Source: Cryptomeria japonica (Eukaryota > Streptophyta > Pinopsida > Cupressales > Cupressaceae). From it: a stretch of DNA of 64,000 bases. Where the stretch lies: positions 835,004,136-835,068,135 of the forward strand of contig NC_081411.1 of NCBI RefSeq assembly GCF_030272615.1, written 5' to 3'. This document shows, piece after piece, positions 12,660 through 25,600 of this stretch. Positions within the stretch are counted from its first letter, which is position 1. Every line of letters begins with the position of its first letter. A program made the translations under genes and the position numbers. The notes under the pieces are model-generated. The model was not told where the DNA came from. It was given only the letters and a program-made list of their open reading frames with translations, and searched no databases.

Positions 12660-13920
12660 ATACTCCTTGCAGTCAGCTACAGCTCCGCTCTTGTACTAGA
12701 AGGCAATGATGACTCCTTTGCCTCAAGTTCAACATAATGTGGAATGATGTCATCCAATCCAATGTCTCTTTCTTCTGTTCTAGCTGCACCCTCCGTTGAT
12801 GCCTTTTGAAATCAATAGTCTCGTCTTCTGTAAATAGGGATGTTCTCATCTTGTGTAGTTGAGTCTCTATATGGATCAATCTTATTCAAGTATATAGGTT
12901 TCCAAGTAGTTGTGTCCTTCAGCTTTCTTTTGTGAAGGTGAAGGTTGTATTGCACAAAATGAGGTCATTGAGGCGTTGTGACAAGTTGTTGCATATCTTC
13001 TTGTGAATGGCTTCAAACAAATTCCAAATGTAGAAGCACTACAAGGTTGAGACAAGATATGAAGGTTTAGCATTTGAAGATATGAGATATTTCTGATCTA
13101 ATTTTCGCACCAATCAATTGCAAATAAGATGTTTAAAAGCTTGTAAGTAAGCGATAATTGTAAGATGTAATTGAAGATTCCAATTTTTGTTACTTGGTGT
13201 TTGGATGATTCTCTCAAATAGTTAGTAGCAAAGAGAAGAGCTTCCCTTTAAGTTGCTTGTAATTTGCAACTTTTGAATAATCAGGTTCCTCACTGCAATA
13301 TCAGGTGTCATCCTCTCATTTCATATTGGAAGGTCCTTCTTAACCTCCCCATTAAAATTTGGGAAGTCATATGAAAAGAAAAACTTGGGGTTGAGGTAGT
13401 GCATACTATGTGAATGGGTTGGTAGAGTTAATTGTTACACCATCAATAAAATATCTCTCAAATGGGTTCAAATTTCTCTATATCTCCCTTGTAGTAGTTT
13501 TAGATGGCCTCAAAGATGTACCCCTTAGGTTTCGCTCTCCATCCATGAAGTCAAACAACTCACCAAAGGCTCTAACACCTATAATAAAATTAAAGTTACA
13601 ATTAAAATGAACACTTTATAAAAGTGTGATTAAAGGATTCAATTTTAAATTTAAAAATGATTTTTGAAGTTACCTTAATGATATATGTAGCTCTTTTTGC
13701 AAATACATTATCAATTGTTTTTATGATTCTCTCCATGAACCTTCTTTCAATCAACTATTTTGGAATACAATGAGTCTAGCTATGATTGGCTCACAAACAT
13801 TTGTTTCAAAGGTGTTTAACAAATTACAAATGCTTTTCAACATGAGAAAGTTAGTTGCATAATGTGTCACACCTACTCACACAAGCCCTTTTCCCTTTGT
13901 GTGACATCTCATCATGTTGA
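12660..13920 (-). pseudogene. hAT transposase fossil, C-terminal part with dimerisation domain
   Basis: Minus-strand frames give ATNFLMLKSICNLLNTFETN (near 13860-13800), typical of the central hAT transposase region, and LSQPCSAST followed by a decayed dimerisation helix region (about 13060-12900), the C-terminal hAT dimerisation signature. The acidic tail near 12870-12680 (ERDIGLDDI) also fits a hAT C-terminus. Stops and frameshifts are frequent. The N-terminal half of the same gene lies at 17223-18240; the two are separated only by the solo LTR at 13926-17217. Confidence 0.75.
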
Positions 13921-14784
13921 GAACCCGTTGATGTGTTTTTTGGCACAATTGAACACATAATAAAATACCCAAAGTATTCTATCCTCTCTTGATCAAAATC
14001 TTCTTGGATGCTAAATGATGTGATCAACCAAGACGACTCCAAGGTTTCTATAGTCAGGTCTTGACGTGTAGATAGCTCAATTGGTTGATGTGATTGCTGG
14101 TAATCCAAGGGGACTTACATTGAATACTTGAATGTTGAATGTTTGGATGTTGCTGGAACTTAGATTCTAACTATTTGATTGGAAAATAAATTGGCAAAAG
14201 AGATAGAGTTTAAGAAGTCTATACTATTCCTAAGAATTTGAGAACAATGAACAACCTTTGGTGAAACTCGACTAAGCCTTGCTTTGACATGCAAAGCAAC
14301 GACTCTGCAAAGCTTAATGCGATCTTCTAAGGAAAGCAGGTGATGTTCAAATCACTATCAACAACGAGGATACCATCAAGGTGATGCATATCAAAGTGTG
14401 AATAACAATTGAAGTTAAGCTCATTTAAGGATTCCAGTTGACCACACAAGGCAAACTTACAATCAACAAATTGCTAGTGGTATGGATAAATGAATTTCAT
14501 CATTAATCATTGATAATTCCAATCATTCATCTAATCGACATGAAAGCAAATGAATTGAGAAGTAGAGACCGTGCAACTTGTTAAAATGACACATTAATTC
14601 ACCATAGCTTCAATGGAATCATATGCTCATTACAACAAGATTTTGGCAACAATCTTTGCCTTCTCCTAATCTAACTTCTACTTCCTAATTGCTAACTATT
14701 AATTGCTATCTATGAACTATTATCTATTACTCTACTCTCCTTGTCTTGCTATTATTAACCCTTTACAAATGAGAGATTTGAGCC

Positions 14785-14873
14785 TTTTATAGTGCTCTCA
14801 ATACAATTCAATGGCTCAGATTGATTCATAATCAATGGCCAAGATTACAAGATGGAAACCCTAATTAGGGTTT
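14785..14873 (-). promoter_or_regulatory. LTR promoter: inverted telo-box and TATA box
   Basis: The perfect palindrome aaaccctaattagggttt (14856-14873) holds two inverted telo-box words (AAACCCTAA). About 65 bp downstream in the sense of the element is TATAAAA (14785-14791), followed by the conserved word ctcatttgtaaaggg. The same arrangement is found in the giant LTR. Confidence 0.7.
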
Positions 14874-16379
14874 GTTACAACAAACCTTCTTCTGGCCAAT
14901 AAGATCATTACAATGAATTGGACACATGTCCATCTCGATTTCTAACCAATGAGAGTAGGTTAGGTACATAAAATAGTATTTGATAAGGTGCCATGTGTCA
15001 CTTGCTCCACCATGAAATGAATCAGGTTCATTGAACTTGGACTTGCTGATGTGGAAGTAGCTTGATTGGATTGGCTCAAATGTGTTGATGTTGTGGTACT
15101 CTCTATCTCTACACTTTCAAGCTTTCAACCTTCCTCTTTGATGCCAATTCGCCTTATCCAAGTTGCCTTGATTCGTAGCTGTATCTTCCGTGACAAGAAA
15201 CTGTACGAAGCTAGAAGTTAGAACATTCGAAGGACGATTTAAAACTTAATTTAAAAAATATTCGTAAGTTCTGATTTTCTTGATGAATATACATGCTTTC
15301 AGATTTGCAAAACCAAAACTTGGAATCATTTATGTTAAATCTGGAAGATAGCATGATAATGTATTCAATTTGTATTTCAAAACCTGAATTTTGTGACCTT
15401 GGAAGTCTGATTATTACTCAGCAAATCTGAGTCATACCTTTCCTTCTTTACTAATGACCAAATCCTGCAATTCAATTTCCGAGTAAGGGATGAATAATTT
15501 TTAATTAGCACTCAGAAATCAGAGTTAAAATTCTTTGGGCTTTGGTCTTTGACCAGCCCCTTTGATTCTTCCTTCCAAAAACTATTCTTTCCAACTGCTA
15601 ATTCTTCAAGGCAGATTCGTGGCACTTGACTTTCCGATTTCTTTAGTTCCTTAGATGAGTTTGTGATGCTAATTCAAGGTGAGTTTGTTTACCCAAAGCC
15701 AGCGAATCTCCTTCCTTATGCAATGTTATCAACTTGGGACAAATTTCCTTATTTTACTTGCTGTGCGAACTTGTCATGGGTGAATTTGTTGCTGGGCAAA
15801 TTTACAATGGTAGAGGTTATTTGAATTGCATTTGTCTTATTTAAGATGTCTTTCTCCCTATACTTATATGACTGGGAGTTAGAAGTCGCACCTCCTCACC
15901 TTCTTATGCTAGCAGACTTGCAACTTAAAACGTTTTTTGTGTTATTTATTTTTAATTCCCATAAGGAATCGCACCTCTTCACATTCAGCCGACTTGATAT
16001 AGATGAAATGTCATCTTACTTTGGAGCGCTCATCAACCTCTACCCTTCGAACTTCCACCTTCCAGCGATCTGCCTTGTAGCAATTTTTTGTGTTGGTTTA
16101 AATTCGCACTTTCCTTCACTTGACAATTCCACCAACTTGCATCCTTAGAGGTTCCAATTTGATATTTAATGATTCTCTATCCTCATCTTTGCAACTTAAA
16201 ACGTTTCATCCTCCATCTTCCTAAAGGACCAATTTACTTTTGCCTCTTGAAATTCGCTAGTGTTTTAGTTAGATGCAAATCAACTTCCTCTCTTCCAACG
16301 TCTAGTTCTCTTCCTTTGGAAACATGGTCGGATCTTACCCTTGATGATTGGAAGTTACATTCTATTTCCCTTTACTTAC

Positions 16380-16860
16380 CCTTCTCACAAACCTAGGTTG
16401 ATTTGCACTTTTCATCTTCTTAGAAAGATCAACTTCCTATCGCTTGAAGTTGATCCTTAGCTTCTTTCTCATCATTGAGAGTTGAATTTGAATAAGCAAA
16501 CTTAGTTTCTCATCAACCTAAGTTGGTGCACAGGTGACTTTGTAATACTTGCTTACTTCCCTCCAACTTAAGTTGGTGCGCAAGAGGTTTGCTATTAGCC
16601 CAAGTTGAAATGTTCTTCATTAATCCTTCTTGCCAACCGAGGTTGATTTGCAGCCCTTTACCTATAATTGAAGGTTGATACTTTAATTTAAGCAATTTCA
16701 CTTTCCTATCAACCTAAGTTGATCTGCAGGCACACTTAGAGACTTCCTATCAACCTGAGTTGATCCGCAAGGTTAATACTTAGAAAATTTTACTTCCTAT
16801 CAACTTAAGTTGATGCTTAGGCTCTTGCTTGATGTTGGAGGTTGATTGTCCAAGTCCATT
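16380..16860 (-). repeat. Short palindromic repeats (tcaacctaagttga type), about 45-bp spacing
   Basis: Near-palindromes such as caacctaagttgg, ccaacttaagttgg, tatcaacctaagttgat, tatcaacctgagttgat and tatcaacttaagttgat recur at about 16394, 16514, 16562, 16634, 16706, 16747 and 16796, many followed by tgcag or tgcagg. The centre of the palindrome varies between taagt, gaggt and gagt while the arms stay paired. The array sits in U3 in the same position as the palindrome arrays of the other LTRs here, but has a different sequence and a shorter period. Confidence 0.65.
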
Positions 16861-17222
16861 GCCTTAGAATTTTTTTCTCTCTCCTAAAGATGGAAATTGA
16901 AATGCACAAGAGAGGGACTTCATTATACAAGGAAGATTTTATTTCCTTCAAAATCATTATTTTCCGAAAATCAAAGCCTAGAAGGGAATTTCCTTGTTCG
17001 TACACCTTGACTCCTTCGTGACAACCTTGGCAACTCTTGCAACATTATTGACAACTTCCTACAACCTCTAGCAATTTTGCAACATGACCACAACCTGACA
17101 TCTCTTACCCATTAGCAAAGGTTAACGACTAAAGAAACTAAGAAAACTAAGACACCTAATCTAAGCAAAAAGTGGGGGTTCCCATTTGCAATGGGGCTGT
17201 GTGAAAACGTCACAACAGAACC

Positions 17223-18240
17223 CAAGGGTGATTGTAGATATATTTTGTGATATTTTTAGTTTCTTCCACCATTAGTCTTACCCAATCAATTTTTCTTATG
17301 CCCTCCAAAAGAACATCAAGGGCAGGGTAAGGGTTCCAAAAAAGTGATGGATGCCTCTACTCAAACAATCTCTTCATCACCACGTATGCTGCTGCGTTAT
17401 CGATTACAACTTGCACAACATTTTCACCGCCCATCTCAAACACAAAATCCTCCAACATTAGACTCAAATTCTCTATATGCTTTCCTGAATGGAGGTGTCT
17501 ATGAACCTTAATAACACCACCTCACTACATAAAACCACTAGAAAGTTAGCGAGGTTGCAGTTTTGTCCATTTGTCCACCCATGTAAAAGTATGGTACATC
17601 CAAACTTGTGCCACGCTTCCTTTGTTCTTCCGACATTGATTTTACATTTATGGTAGTCTTTTGGAGCAACTATCCACTCAAGTCATGTGGAGAGGGTAAC
17701 TTGGTCTTTTTCCTTGCAATTCTCAACACCAAATACTCCCAATATGGGCTTTTCGCTGTGTCAAAACAAAGGTGGTTGTAGAACCATAAATTAGCATGCT
17801 ATATCTACTTCCTTATGTGTCGTCTTGTTTCATTTAGTACTTTGAAGTGAAGGTTGTCTTCTAGGTGTGTTTTGAGGTTAAAAAGCCTTGTGATTGGGCC
17901 TTGCTCGAGTTAGACAAGATGGATATGCCATGCATCCATGGACCATGACTATAGCTATTTCTATGACTATGTTTGTCCTCATCTTCTCTAATTTCTTTAA
18001 ATCCATCAATGCAAGGGTTGTCTACATCTTTCATTTTACTTCATTCGTGGCATTGAGACACTTTGATGTCATGGCAAAGAATATGTGTGAGGTGCTACTC
18101 AAGGTGATTGATGCCCTCACCTATCTTCTATCCACATAATTACAAACAATAATCCTTGAGGGTCTTGGTGTGCCATGTTTCCAAGTAGCACCCCTTCCAT
18201 GGGTGGGTCTGCTTGCACTTGCTGATGTTGATGCCATCAT
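17223..18240 (-). pseudogene. hAT transposase fossil, N-terminal and DUF659 part
   Basis: A minus-strand ATG at 18240 begins a BED-finger-like stretch (TWKHGTPRPS.IIVCNY near 18190-18130). At 17428-17375 the translation reads ENVVQVVIDNAAAYVVM, the DUF659 motif of plant hAT transposases (VVQVVTDNAANYV type) with its catalytic-region Asp. The reading frame is broken many times. With the C-terminal half at 12660-13920 this forms one gene cut by the 3.3-kb solo LTR. Confidence 0.75.
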
Positions 18241-19033
18241 ATACTAGCTTGCTAAGTGCAAACTTGATAGAAAAATACATTTTAATGCCACATTTTTTAG
18301 GTTAAAAACAACATTTACAATTTAAAAATAATGTTGTAAAGTCAAAACAAAAACCAACAGGCCACACTAGTAAAAAAGACAACATTTTTGCCTAAAACAT
18401 AAAATAAAATCAATATAAAACGGTTTGCATTTCAAACATAAATGAATAGCATTAATAAGTGAAGCAAAATAATGTTTTTTTGCACCATAATTTGATAAAT
18501 GCTAACTAGTAAAAAAAAAATCAGACTTTTTGTACATAAACAGTAACTTAAATCAACATTTAAACTTATGAAAACCGAATTTAATGCTTTCCAATTATGC
18601 TTAAAAACCTAAATCCTATGTTCCACCAAGTTTCTGGGATGCGGGGATAGGATTTTTTTAGGCCAACTTTGCGGACAGCAGGGTATGGCAAAGGGGACGG
18701 CTATATATATATATATATATATATATAAATTTAAAAAATATAGGGAAATTTCAAATATACATATGATACCATTGATAAAGCTGCAAATGTAATCATATTG
18801 GCATATACATTATAGAATCAAAAGTAAAACACAAAAATAGAGTTCACATGAGAGTTGAACAAATTAATACTTAATTGCTTCCATAATTCATGTCAATGTG
18901 TATATGACATAAAGTTGAAAAATAGTAATACTGCATACACCAAAATGCCCAAAGGCTACAAATGTCAAAATGACAAAGTCACAAATGTCAGAAACTGTAA
19001 AACATTGTAATGGAAAGTATGATGGTTGCCTCT
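18241..19033. other. Spacer between two hAT fossils, with a TA microsatellite
   Basis: There is no gene that I can support. A (TA)n run of about 26 bp lies at 18702-18727, preceded by a G-rich segment (tgcggggatagg, near 18639) that loosely resembles tgcggggacagg at 47379. The transposon ends of the neighbouring hAT elements may lie here, but I could not pair terminal inverted repeats. Confidence 0.4.
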
Positions 19034-21585
19034 AGTCGGCATCTGCCAACATTGCATCAAAATTAAAGTCTAATGCTCAGTCACTACCACTATGAGTATG
19101 AGGGGCTGGCTCATCTAATGGAACTCCAACCATTCCCTCCTATATATCCTCGTCATCAATCTGGGCGATGTCTATTGGCAGCAGTTTTGCCAATAAGAAT
19201 AAATAAATGTTTTGTTTAATAAATGGCAATGTAATGGTTTGTAGTTCTCGGGTAGTTCTTAGTTGCCAGTGGTTGGCACCCTTAACCAACTGCCGAGTAC
19301 TATATAGTTCAGGCTTGTATCGGGAATTGGGACTCTCTATTATTATACCCATTACATATTGATAAAAAAGTTATATCTTTTGGCCACATCAATGTGTTGT
19401 TTCTGAATTATTGTGTTGAATATGATCATTGTTATATTTCTATTTACTTTGTAAGTTAAAGCATTCACCGAAGGGAGTAAACGATGTCCTCTGGATCAAC
19501 ATCCCACCGTAAAGCAGGGGTTTGTCAATACTCTAAAGTTTGACAATTCTAGAGACGCAAAGCACTATGCACCACCACCAATTTCTCTGCACGTCTAGAG
19601 GCCAACCTATTCCTCTTGATAGAGTGAATAAATTTGTGTGTCAGCTAATTCCTCTCTATAGTAGAGGAACTAGCAACCTGTGAAAGAGGTGAAAAATAAA
19701 TTACTAATTAAGACATTCAATTTTTATGATGAAATAAATGTTCAACACTATGTTAATGTATTACTTGTGAAAGGAGGTGTATAGCAAGCGTCCTCAACTT
19801 TGATGCATCTTTCCCATGCCATGTCCACCATCGAATAGGATCCTTTTGAGCTAACGTAGCTCTATCTATTCTCGCCTCTAGTTTGCTGAATGTTGGACCA
19901 CGAAGATTAGTAAAGGCAAGCGATTGTCTTCGAAGTAAACTTGACTCCTCAATTGAATACATTTTTCCAAGCGCCTTCATAAACCCTTCTTTTACCTCTT
20001 TGTCATCACAGGGAGGCAATCTACCAGGTCTTGGTGCATACCATTCGGGATTGAGAGCAACGGTTGCTATATGAAGTAGGGTGTTCATAGTGTTCCACCG
20101 CCACATCACAATGGGCTTAATTTCTTGCTCATATAATCCCAAATTAGGATCCCTATTAGAAATTGCTTGCTTTATTTTTCCAAGCATGTTGCCAATTGTC
20201 TCAAAAATCTCTCCAAGACTTGGTGAGTCTATATCAACATTTCTAATGACATCCACAACTAGTGAAATGAAAGAGCAAATATATCTGCAAAATAAAATCA
20301 GCAATTATATTATAAATTTAAAATTTATTAATAAAATGAAAACCCGCAAGTTATTAAAAAATAATAATAACAATTTTTTTACCTCAATCTGCATTAAGAA
20401 TCTTTTATTTGGACTTCGATGCTTTTCCCTTCTATAGTGTTTGCATTAGACCACCTAGTGCACTTTGAATTAACCATCATCAACTATAGAGCCTCGTGCA
20501 CCTCAAGCATCCTCCCTAACAAAATAAAATAGGTGGCATACCTTGTCTCTACAGGCTTGAGGAATTCCTTCTTTTAAAATGTCCCGAAGAGAGAAAGTGA
20601 GGTGTAATGGTTACAAATAAACATCTAAATATCTCTAGCCTCTACAACCATTTGTTGCACCTAGTCTATCTTCCCTATGTATTTCAATGCGTTGTTCAAT
20701 GCATGAATACAACAAGTGGTCCAAAAAATGTGCTTGTAAGCACCCTCCATCATCAAACCAGCTAATTTGCACACATGTGCTGTATCAGTGATCACCTACA
20801 CAACATTGGATGCCCCAAAGTACTCTATGGTATCTCTCAAACTATGAAATTGCAATTCTGTATTCTTGCACTTCCCAGAACAATCAATAGCTCTAAGGAA
20901 ATATGAGCTAGCTGAACGTGTGACTATTGTGTTGATAAGTGGCTGATGCCTAATATTGGTCCACCCGTCCATGACAATAGAGCAACCCGTCCTAATCCAA
21001 CACTGCCTCATGTCCTCCATCACCACACACACCTTGGAATATTCTTTGTCAATAAGTGTAGTGCATAGTTTATATTCTCTAGGGGGGGTAAATGAGGAAC
21101 CAACATAAGTTACATCTTTGAACATTTGTTTGAGGTAAGGAGAACGTGCTACATGGAATGGGATGGCATGGGCATAGAAAAATTTGGTCATGGAAGACTT
21201 TGCCACATCTCGTGCATGCACATTGAACAAATTTGCAACTATATTGGCTGCTCACTAGAAGTAGTCTTCCTCCTTCGTTTTGTGGAAACATGAATATCAC
21301 TACTAATATTACCACTAGGACTACCAAACATAGAGGGCATATGCATAGCTGATTATGCAGATTGTGTTTGCATTGGCAGCCCCATAGGCTTTGATTCTGC
21401 CTCCATGTGCAATTTATAACACTCTACCTTCTCATTGTCTTTTATTTATTTACAAACCTTAACCCCTTGGCCTGTAAAACCCAATCGATGAGAATAGACT
21501 CTTGTATAGCTCCCATTAAATTGTTTTTTACAAATCTGACACAACCACAATCTACTGCCCCCCAAATTCTCTTTGTCTAGGGCTG
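19034..21585 (-). pseudogene. Second hAT transposase, central and C-terminal part, broken
   Basis: Read right to left: a BED-type finger (WLCQICKKQFNGSYTRVYSH, about 21545-21460); DUF659 (FFYAHAIPFHVARSPYLKQM, later SIVMDGWTNIRHQPLIN, 21230-20796); DTAHVCKLAGLMM at about 20780; a central block (20304-19753) with PEWYAPRPGRLPP and DPIRWWTWHGKDASKLRTLA; a dimerisation region near 19690-19530 (FIHSIKRNRLASRRAEKLVV); and an acidic tail ending at 19034. Small gaps at about 20305-20400 and 19685-19750 look like introns. Several stops make it non-functional. The N-terminus was displaced to 45118-45290 by the giant retrotransposon. The family role is cut-and-paste transposition with 8-bp target duplications. 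Confidence 0.85.
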
Positions 21586-22440
21586 TGTTGACGTGTATTT
21601 TGTACACAATCATACACAGAATAAAATACCGACAGGCATCTTATCCTCTCTTGAGAAAATAGTCTCTAACTGCTGAAGATCTGCAAAAAGGATCAGTTAG
21701 GTGGACTCCAAGGTTCTTTTAGTGGGGTCTCCACGTGTGGACAAGCTTTTTTAGTGGTATGATGTGATTTGCTGTTTCCTTCAAGGCTTCTTACGGATTC
21801 AATAGTTCGAAGGTTTTACTAATCTAAAAGGAACTTTCAAAAAAAATGGAAAAAGATAGGGTTTAAGGGGTCTAATCTAGCCTAACCCTATGAACGACTT
21901 AGCATGAATGAGATTTGGCAAGACTCAACCAATTTCAATTTCGCCATAAGACAACAACTCAACTGAAATTAGTGCGATCTTCTAAGGTAATAATGATGTT
22001 CAATGCATCAAAGACCAAGGACACTACTACGAAGGTACATATCCTAGATACGAAAATGCTTGAAGGTTAAGGACTCAAGGTGTTTTCCAGTCGACCACAC
22101 AAGGCGTTCCTACAATCAGCAAGAAGCTAGTGGTTTGGATTGCGAATCCTACCAAATATCAAATCTCACACTTAGTCTTTCTAGTTAACAAACTACTTTG
22201 ATTGAGCGTGATTCAAGTACATCCAACAACCATGAAGATAACTCAAGGAACTTGCAACAAAACACCATAACTTCAATATTTTATTGATTTCCAAGTCATC
22301 ATATACAACAATTGCTTGAACTTCTCTCTTCAAGACTCAATCTTGCTACAAAATAAAAAATTGCTTACAACTCTAATTCTTCAACTCTATTCTCTATTTC
22401 TCTATTGATCATTCTGTTACAAATGAAATGAAAATGGGGG

Positions 22441-22530
22441 TATAAATAGCATCCCCAGTTACAATGAAAGGTCCAGATTGAAAGTAAATCAATGGACAAG
22501 ATCATGACACCTAAACCCTAATTAGGGTTT
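22441..22530 (-). promoter_or_regulatory. 3' LTR promoter: inverted telo-box and TATA
   Basis: The palindrome aaaccctaattagggttt (22513-22530) contains AAACCCTAA on both strands. In the sense direction the TATA-like GCTATTTATACCCCC (22450-22436) follows about 63 bp later. It lies just downstream of the stop codon of the LTR gene. Confidence 0.7.
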
Positions 22531-22632
22531 GTTACAAATGACCTCCTTTTTACTGAACAACATTAAATACATAGCCAAATATTAAATTTGGCACAAAAAT
22601 CTAGGAGGTATCAGCCAATGAGAATTAAGATG

Positions 22633-25600
22633 TCATGTCATCTGTAACAACCTTTCATCTAGAATCTTATTCCCCTTCCAATTCTCTTTCTTAGCATATG
22701 CAATGAATTTTGTCACAATTCCTTCGATTTCTGTGCTTGGAATCTCGGGAAGATTCTTGATACTCTCTTCTAAGTGGATAACCTGATCAAATGCATCTAG
22801 AAGAGCTGTGTCCCAAGTAGGTTCAAGTTCCTTAGTTCTATCAATTAGGAGCATGGTGGCATACATCTGATCATACTGCTCATCTGTAACATCTGCGTCC
22901 TTGCGAAAGATGATCTTGATTCTATCTTCAAATTCTTGTAGATCCACATCTGTCTCGACCTCGATCCTTCTGCCAAGAATGGTACGAAGTACCTCAAATA
23001 CTCTGTCCTGGATCGGATTGATCACCTCCTCAACTTGACCACATCTAACACTGATGTCCTCAAAGAGAACACTCTTTATATGGAGTAAGGTTGACCACTG
23101 AAACAAACTGTGAGAATCACCTTCTAAGATCCTCTCTTGTGCTAAAATTCTTCTGGATGTATGTCTTATAACTTTCAAGACAGGAATGACAACGTCCTTG
23201 GTATGGACAAATGCATCTACTGTTGCCATCAGTCTGTGGATTATCTCAAGGACTTGGTTAGCCTGATGGGTGATCTTCGACATCCTTGTAATAAACTCAA
23301 TGGCCACCGTGTGAGATCTATCCATCCAATTACATGTACGCTGGACCATATTCCTGAATCTCTCTGCTTCATTGATTGATTGAAGGGGCAATGCCTGCAA
23401 TGGTGATCTAACTGGATCCTGACGTCCCAAAGGTTCATTGATGTGACTGAAATATGTTCTCCATGCACCGACCTCTTTCTCAAGCTTTCTATTCTTTTCT
23501 ACTTCTTCTCTGAACTTGTCCTTCAATGCCTCAAATGTGTCGGTGGCATCATCTAAAGTCTGCTCTGCTGTGGATGGTCCTAACTCAATAGTCTGTATAT
23601 GATAGTCCTCTGCTAGGATCTCACCCTCATATTTGTCTGCTGCCGGTGTAGCTATCTGCAGTTTTCTGGACCCAGTCTCATCTCGAATCATCTTGGACAT
23701 CTTTGTAGCCTTCTTCTTCTCTGTTGTCATATGTGAACGTCCAACAAGGCTCTCTAGATCGATTGCACTGTCCTCGTCTTCAATTACGATCACCTTAGTC
23801 AATCTTTCCTTCAACCAATCTGGGATATTTGATCTTGTCTCTTGAACTTGAATTTCTTTGTGTACTACTTCTTCTTGTCTGGGAGGAGATGTTACTTCAT
23901 TATTTTCTTCTAAATCATAGTCTTGGAGAGATCCATCGGATGAAACATGCTGTGCCTGTTCTTCCTCCTGCCTGTCATTCTGTACCATCGATTCCATGGA
24001 TTCTTCCACTCGAACTGTTCTATCTTCTGGCCTGGAAGAAGTACCTGGTGTTTGATCTTTGTTAGCACCTTGCTTTTTCTTGGAAGGCTCTTTCTTTTCT
24101 GATCTTTCCTTTCTCTTTGAACCTCTTGGATGGAGATTGCCCTCACTGGCACATCGAAGGTTACCTTCACCTGAATTCCTAGGATTAGGATTGCCTTCAC
24201 TAACGCTGGCTCCTCCTTCGGCTGGCTTTTCTTCCAAAGTGAAAGACATGGCTATGCCTTGTTCTCTCAACTTCTGATGTTGAATGTCTACCCATCTGCG
24301 AGTACAAGACAAGACTGGTGCCATCAATTCATCTAAATCCACGGCTTCGGGCTCATTCCAATTCAAACTTATTGTTTTGCTCTCTCTATCATATGAAGAT
24401 TGGATGTGCCTGCCGTTGTCCTGAGCTTGGTCGGCTACTCTGTAAATCTTACATTTCCTGATGAAATCCAAGGGCAATCTAGAATGTATCTTTCGTTTCA
24501 CTTCGAGATCATCTAGGAGATTCATCATAAAATCTTCAATCTGGTACTCATGTCTAAATCTTCTACCGACTGTCTCCTCTAAATGTCCATGAGGATCAAA
24601 ACTATTCCTCCAAGCAAAAGATGAAAAAGGATACAAGGCTAACTCCCTCTCTGCGTCATCCATGGCTGAGACATTGGGACATACCTCAACTGAATTACCC
24701 AAAATAATAGGTACCTGAACTCCATTCTGATGTCTGTGTCTGAATGCCTTCACATATGCTGCCAACTGCCTTGTTACTTCAAGTAACACAATCCTGTCTG
24801 TCGGGTACCTCGGCAACATGTATGGAGGTAAAGGACATCCATACACTCTAATGTAAGTGAACTTGGGAAACTGAATGAACCAAGCACCGTACCTCTTGAT
24901 TAACTCCTGGGCATCCTGAGATAATCTGTTGTGAATCCCTCCTTGCAACGTCCTGGTGATGTTCATCGTGAAAGTATCATTGATTAACTTGTAGTTCTTC
25001 CCTGGTGGATGATGCAAGTAGGTATAGGATTCACAAACTCTGACCTCGCCGGATCCTCTTCCAATCACTCCTCTGTGAGGTAGTCCTGCGTACTCAACGC
25101 TCCTGATTAAGGCATAGATGACGTATGAACTCATGTGGAAGGACTTAGTAGCCCTGAGTCTTCTCAACTGTACGTCTAAGCAATGGCTAATTATTCTAGC
25201 CCAATGTATTGTACCCTTTCCTTGAACAATCACCTGGATGAAATAAAACATCCATTTCTCAAAATAGAAGGCATGAGGTGCTCCTGTAACTCTGTTGAGC
25301 ATGGTAATCAAATCTCTGTACTCCTCTTGGAAATCAATCCGGTGTGGTGTGTTCGGTACTTTGCTCAGACGGGGACGACTCTTAAGTAGCCAGTTCTTGT
25401 TGATTATGCTTAGGCAAGCATCTGGATCATCATCGTACACTGATCTGGCTCCTTCAATGCTCTTGTATATCATGTCCCTGTGCTCTGGAAGATGGAAGGC
25501 TTCACTTATGGCCTCCTCTGAAAGGTACGCCAAAATGTTTCCCTCATTGGACACAATGGTCCTGGACTGTGGATTGTAATGACGGGCACACTCGATCATC

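Larger units (their letters stand above)
13926..17217 (-). mobile_element. 3.3-kb solo LTR of the same superfamily, lacking the LTR gene
   Basis: On the minus strand it starts TGTTGTGACGTTTTCACACA and has the GGGAACCCCCA block. It ends with sequence parallel to the end of the giant LTR (..ggagtcgtcttgg..ataaaatac..gttg on the plus strand). The target duplication gaacc is exact at 13921-13925 and 17218-17222. At 3,292 bp it is less than half the length of the giant LTR, and I find no trace of the 1,079-aa gene between its array and its promoter. It lies inside a hAT fossil. Confidence 0.88.

Noticed and set aside
17894-18139. Plus-strand 81-aa frame with hydrophobic stretch
   Set aside because: It is antisense to the hAT fossil and has no support as a protein.
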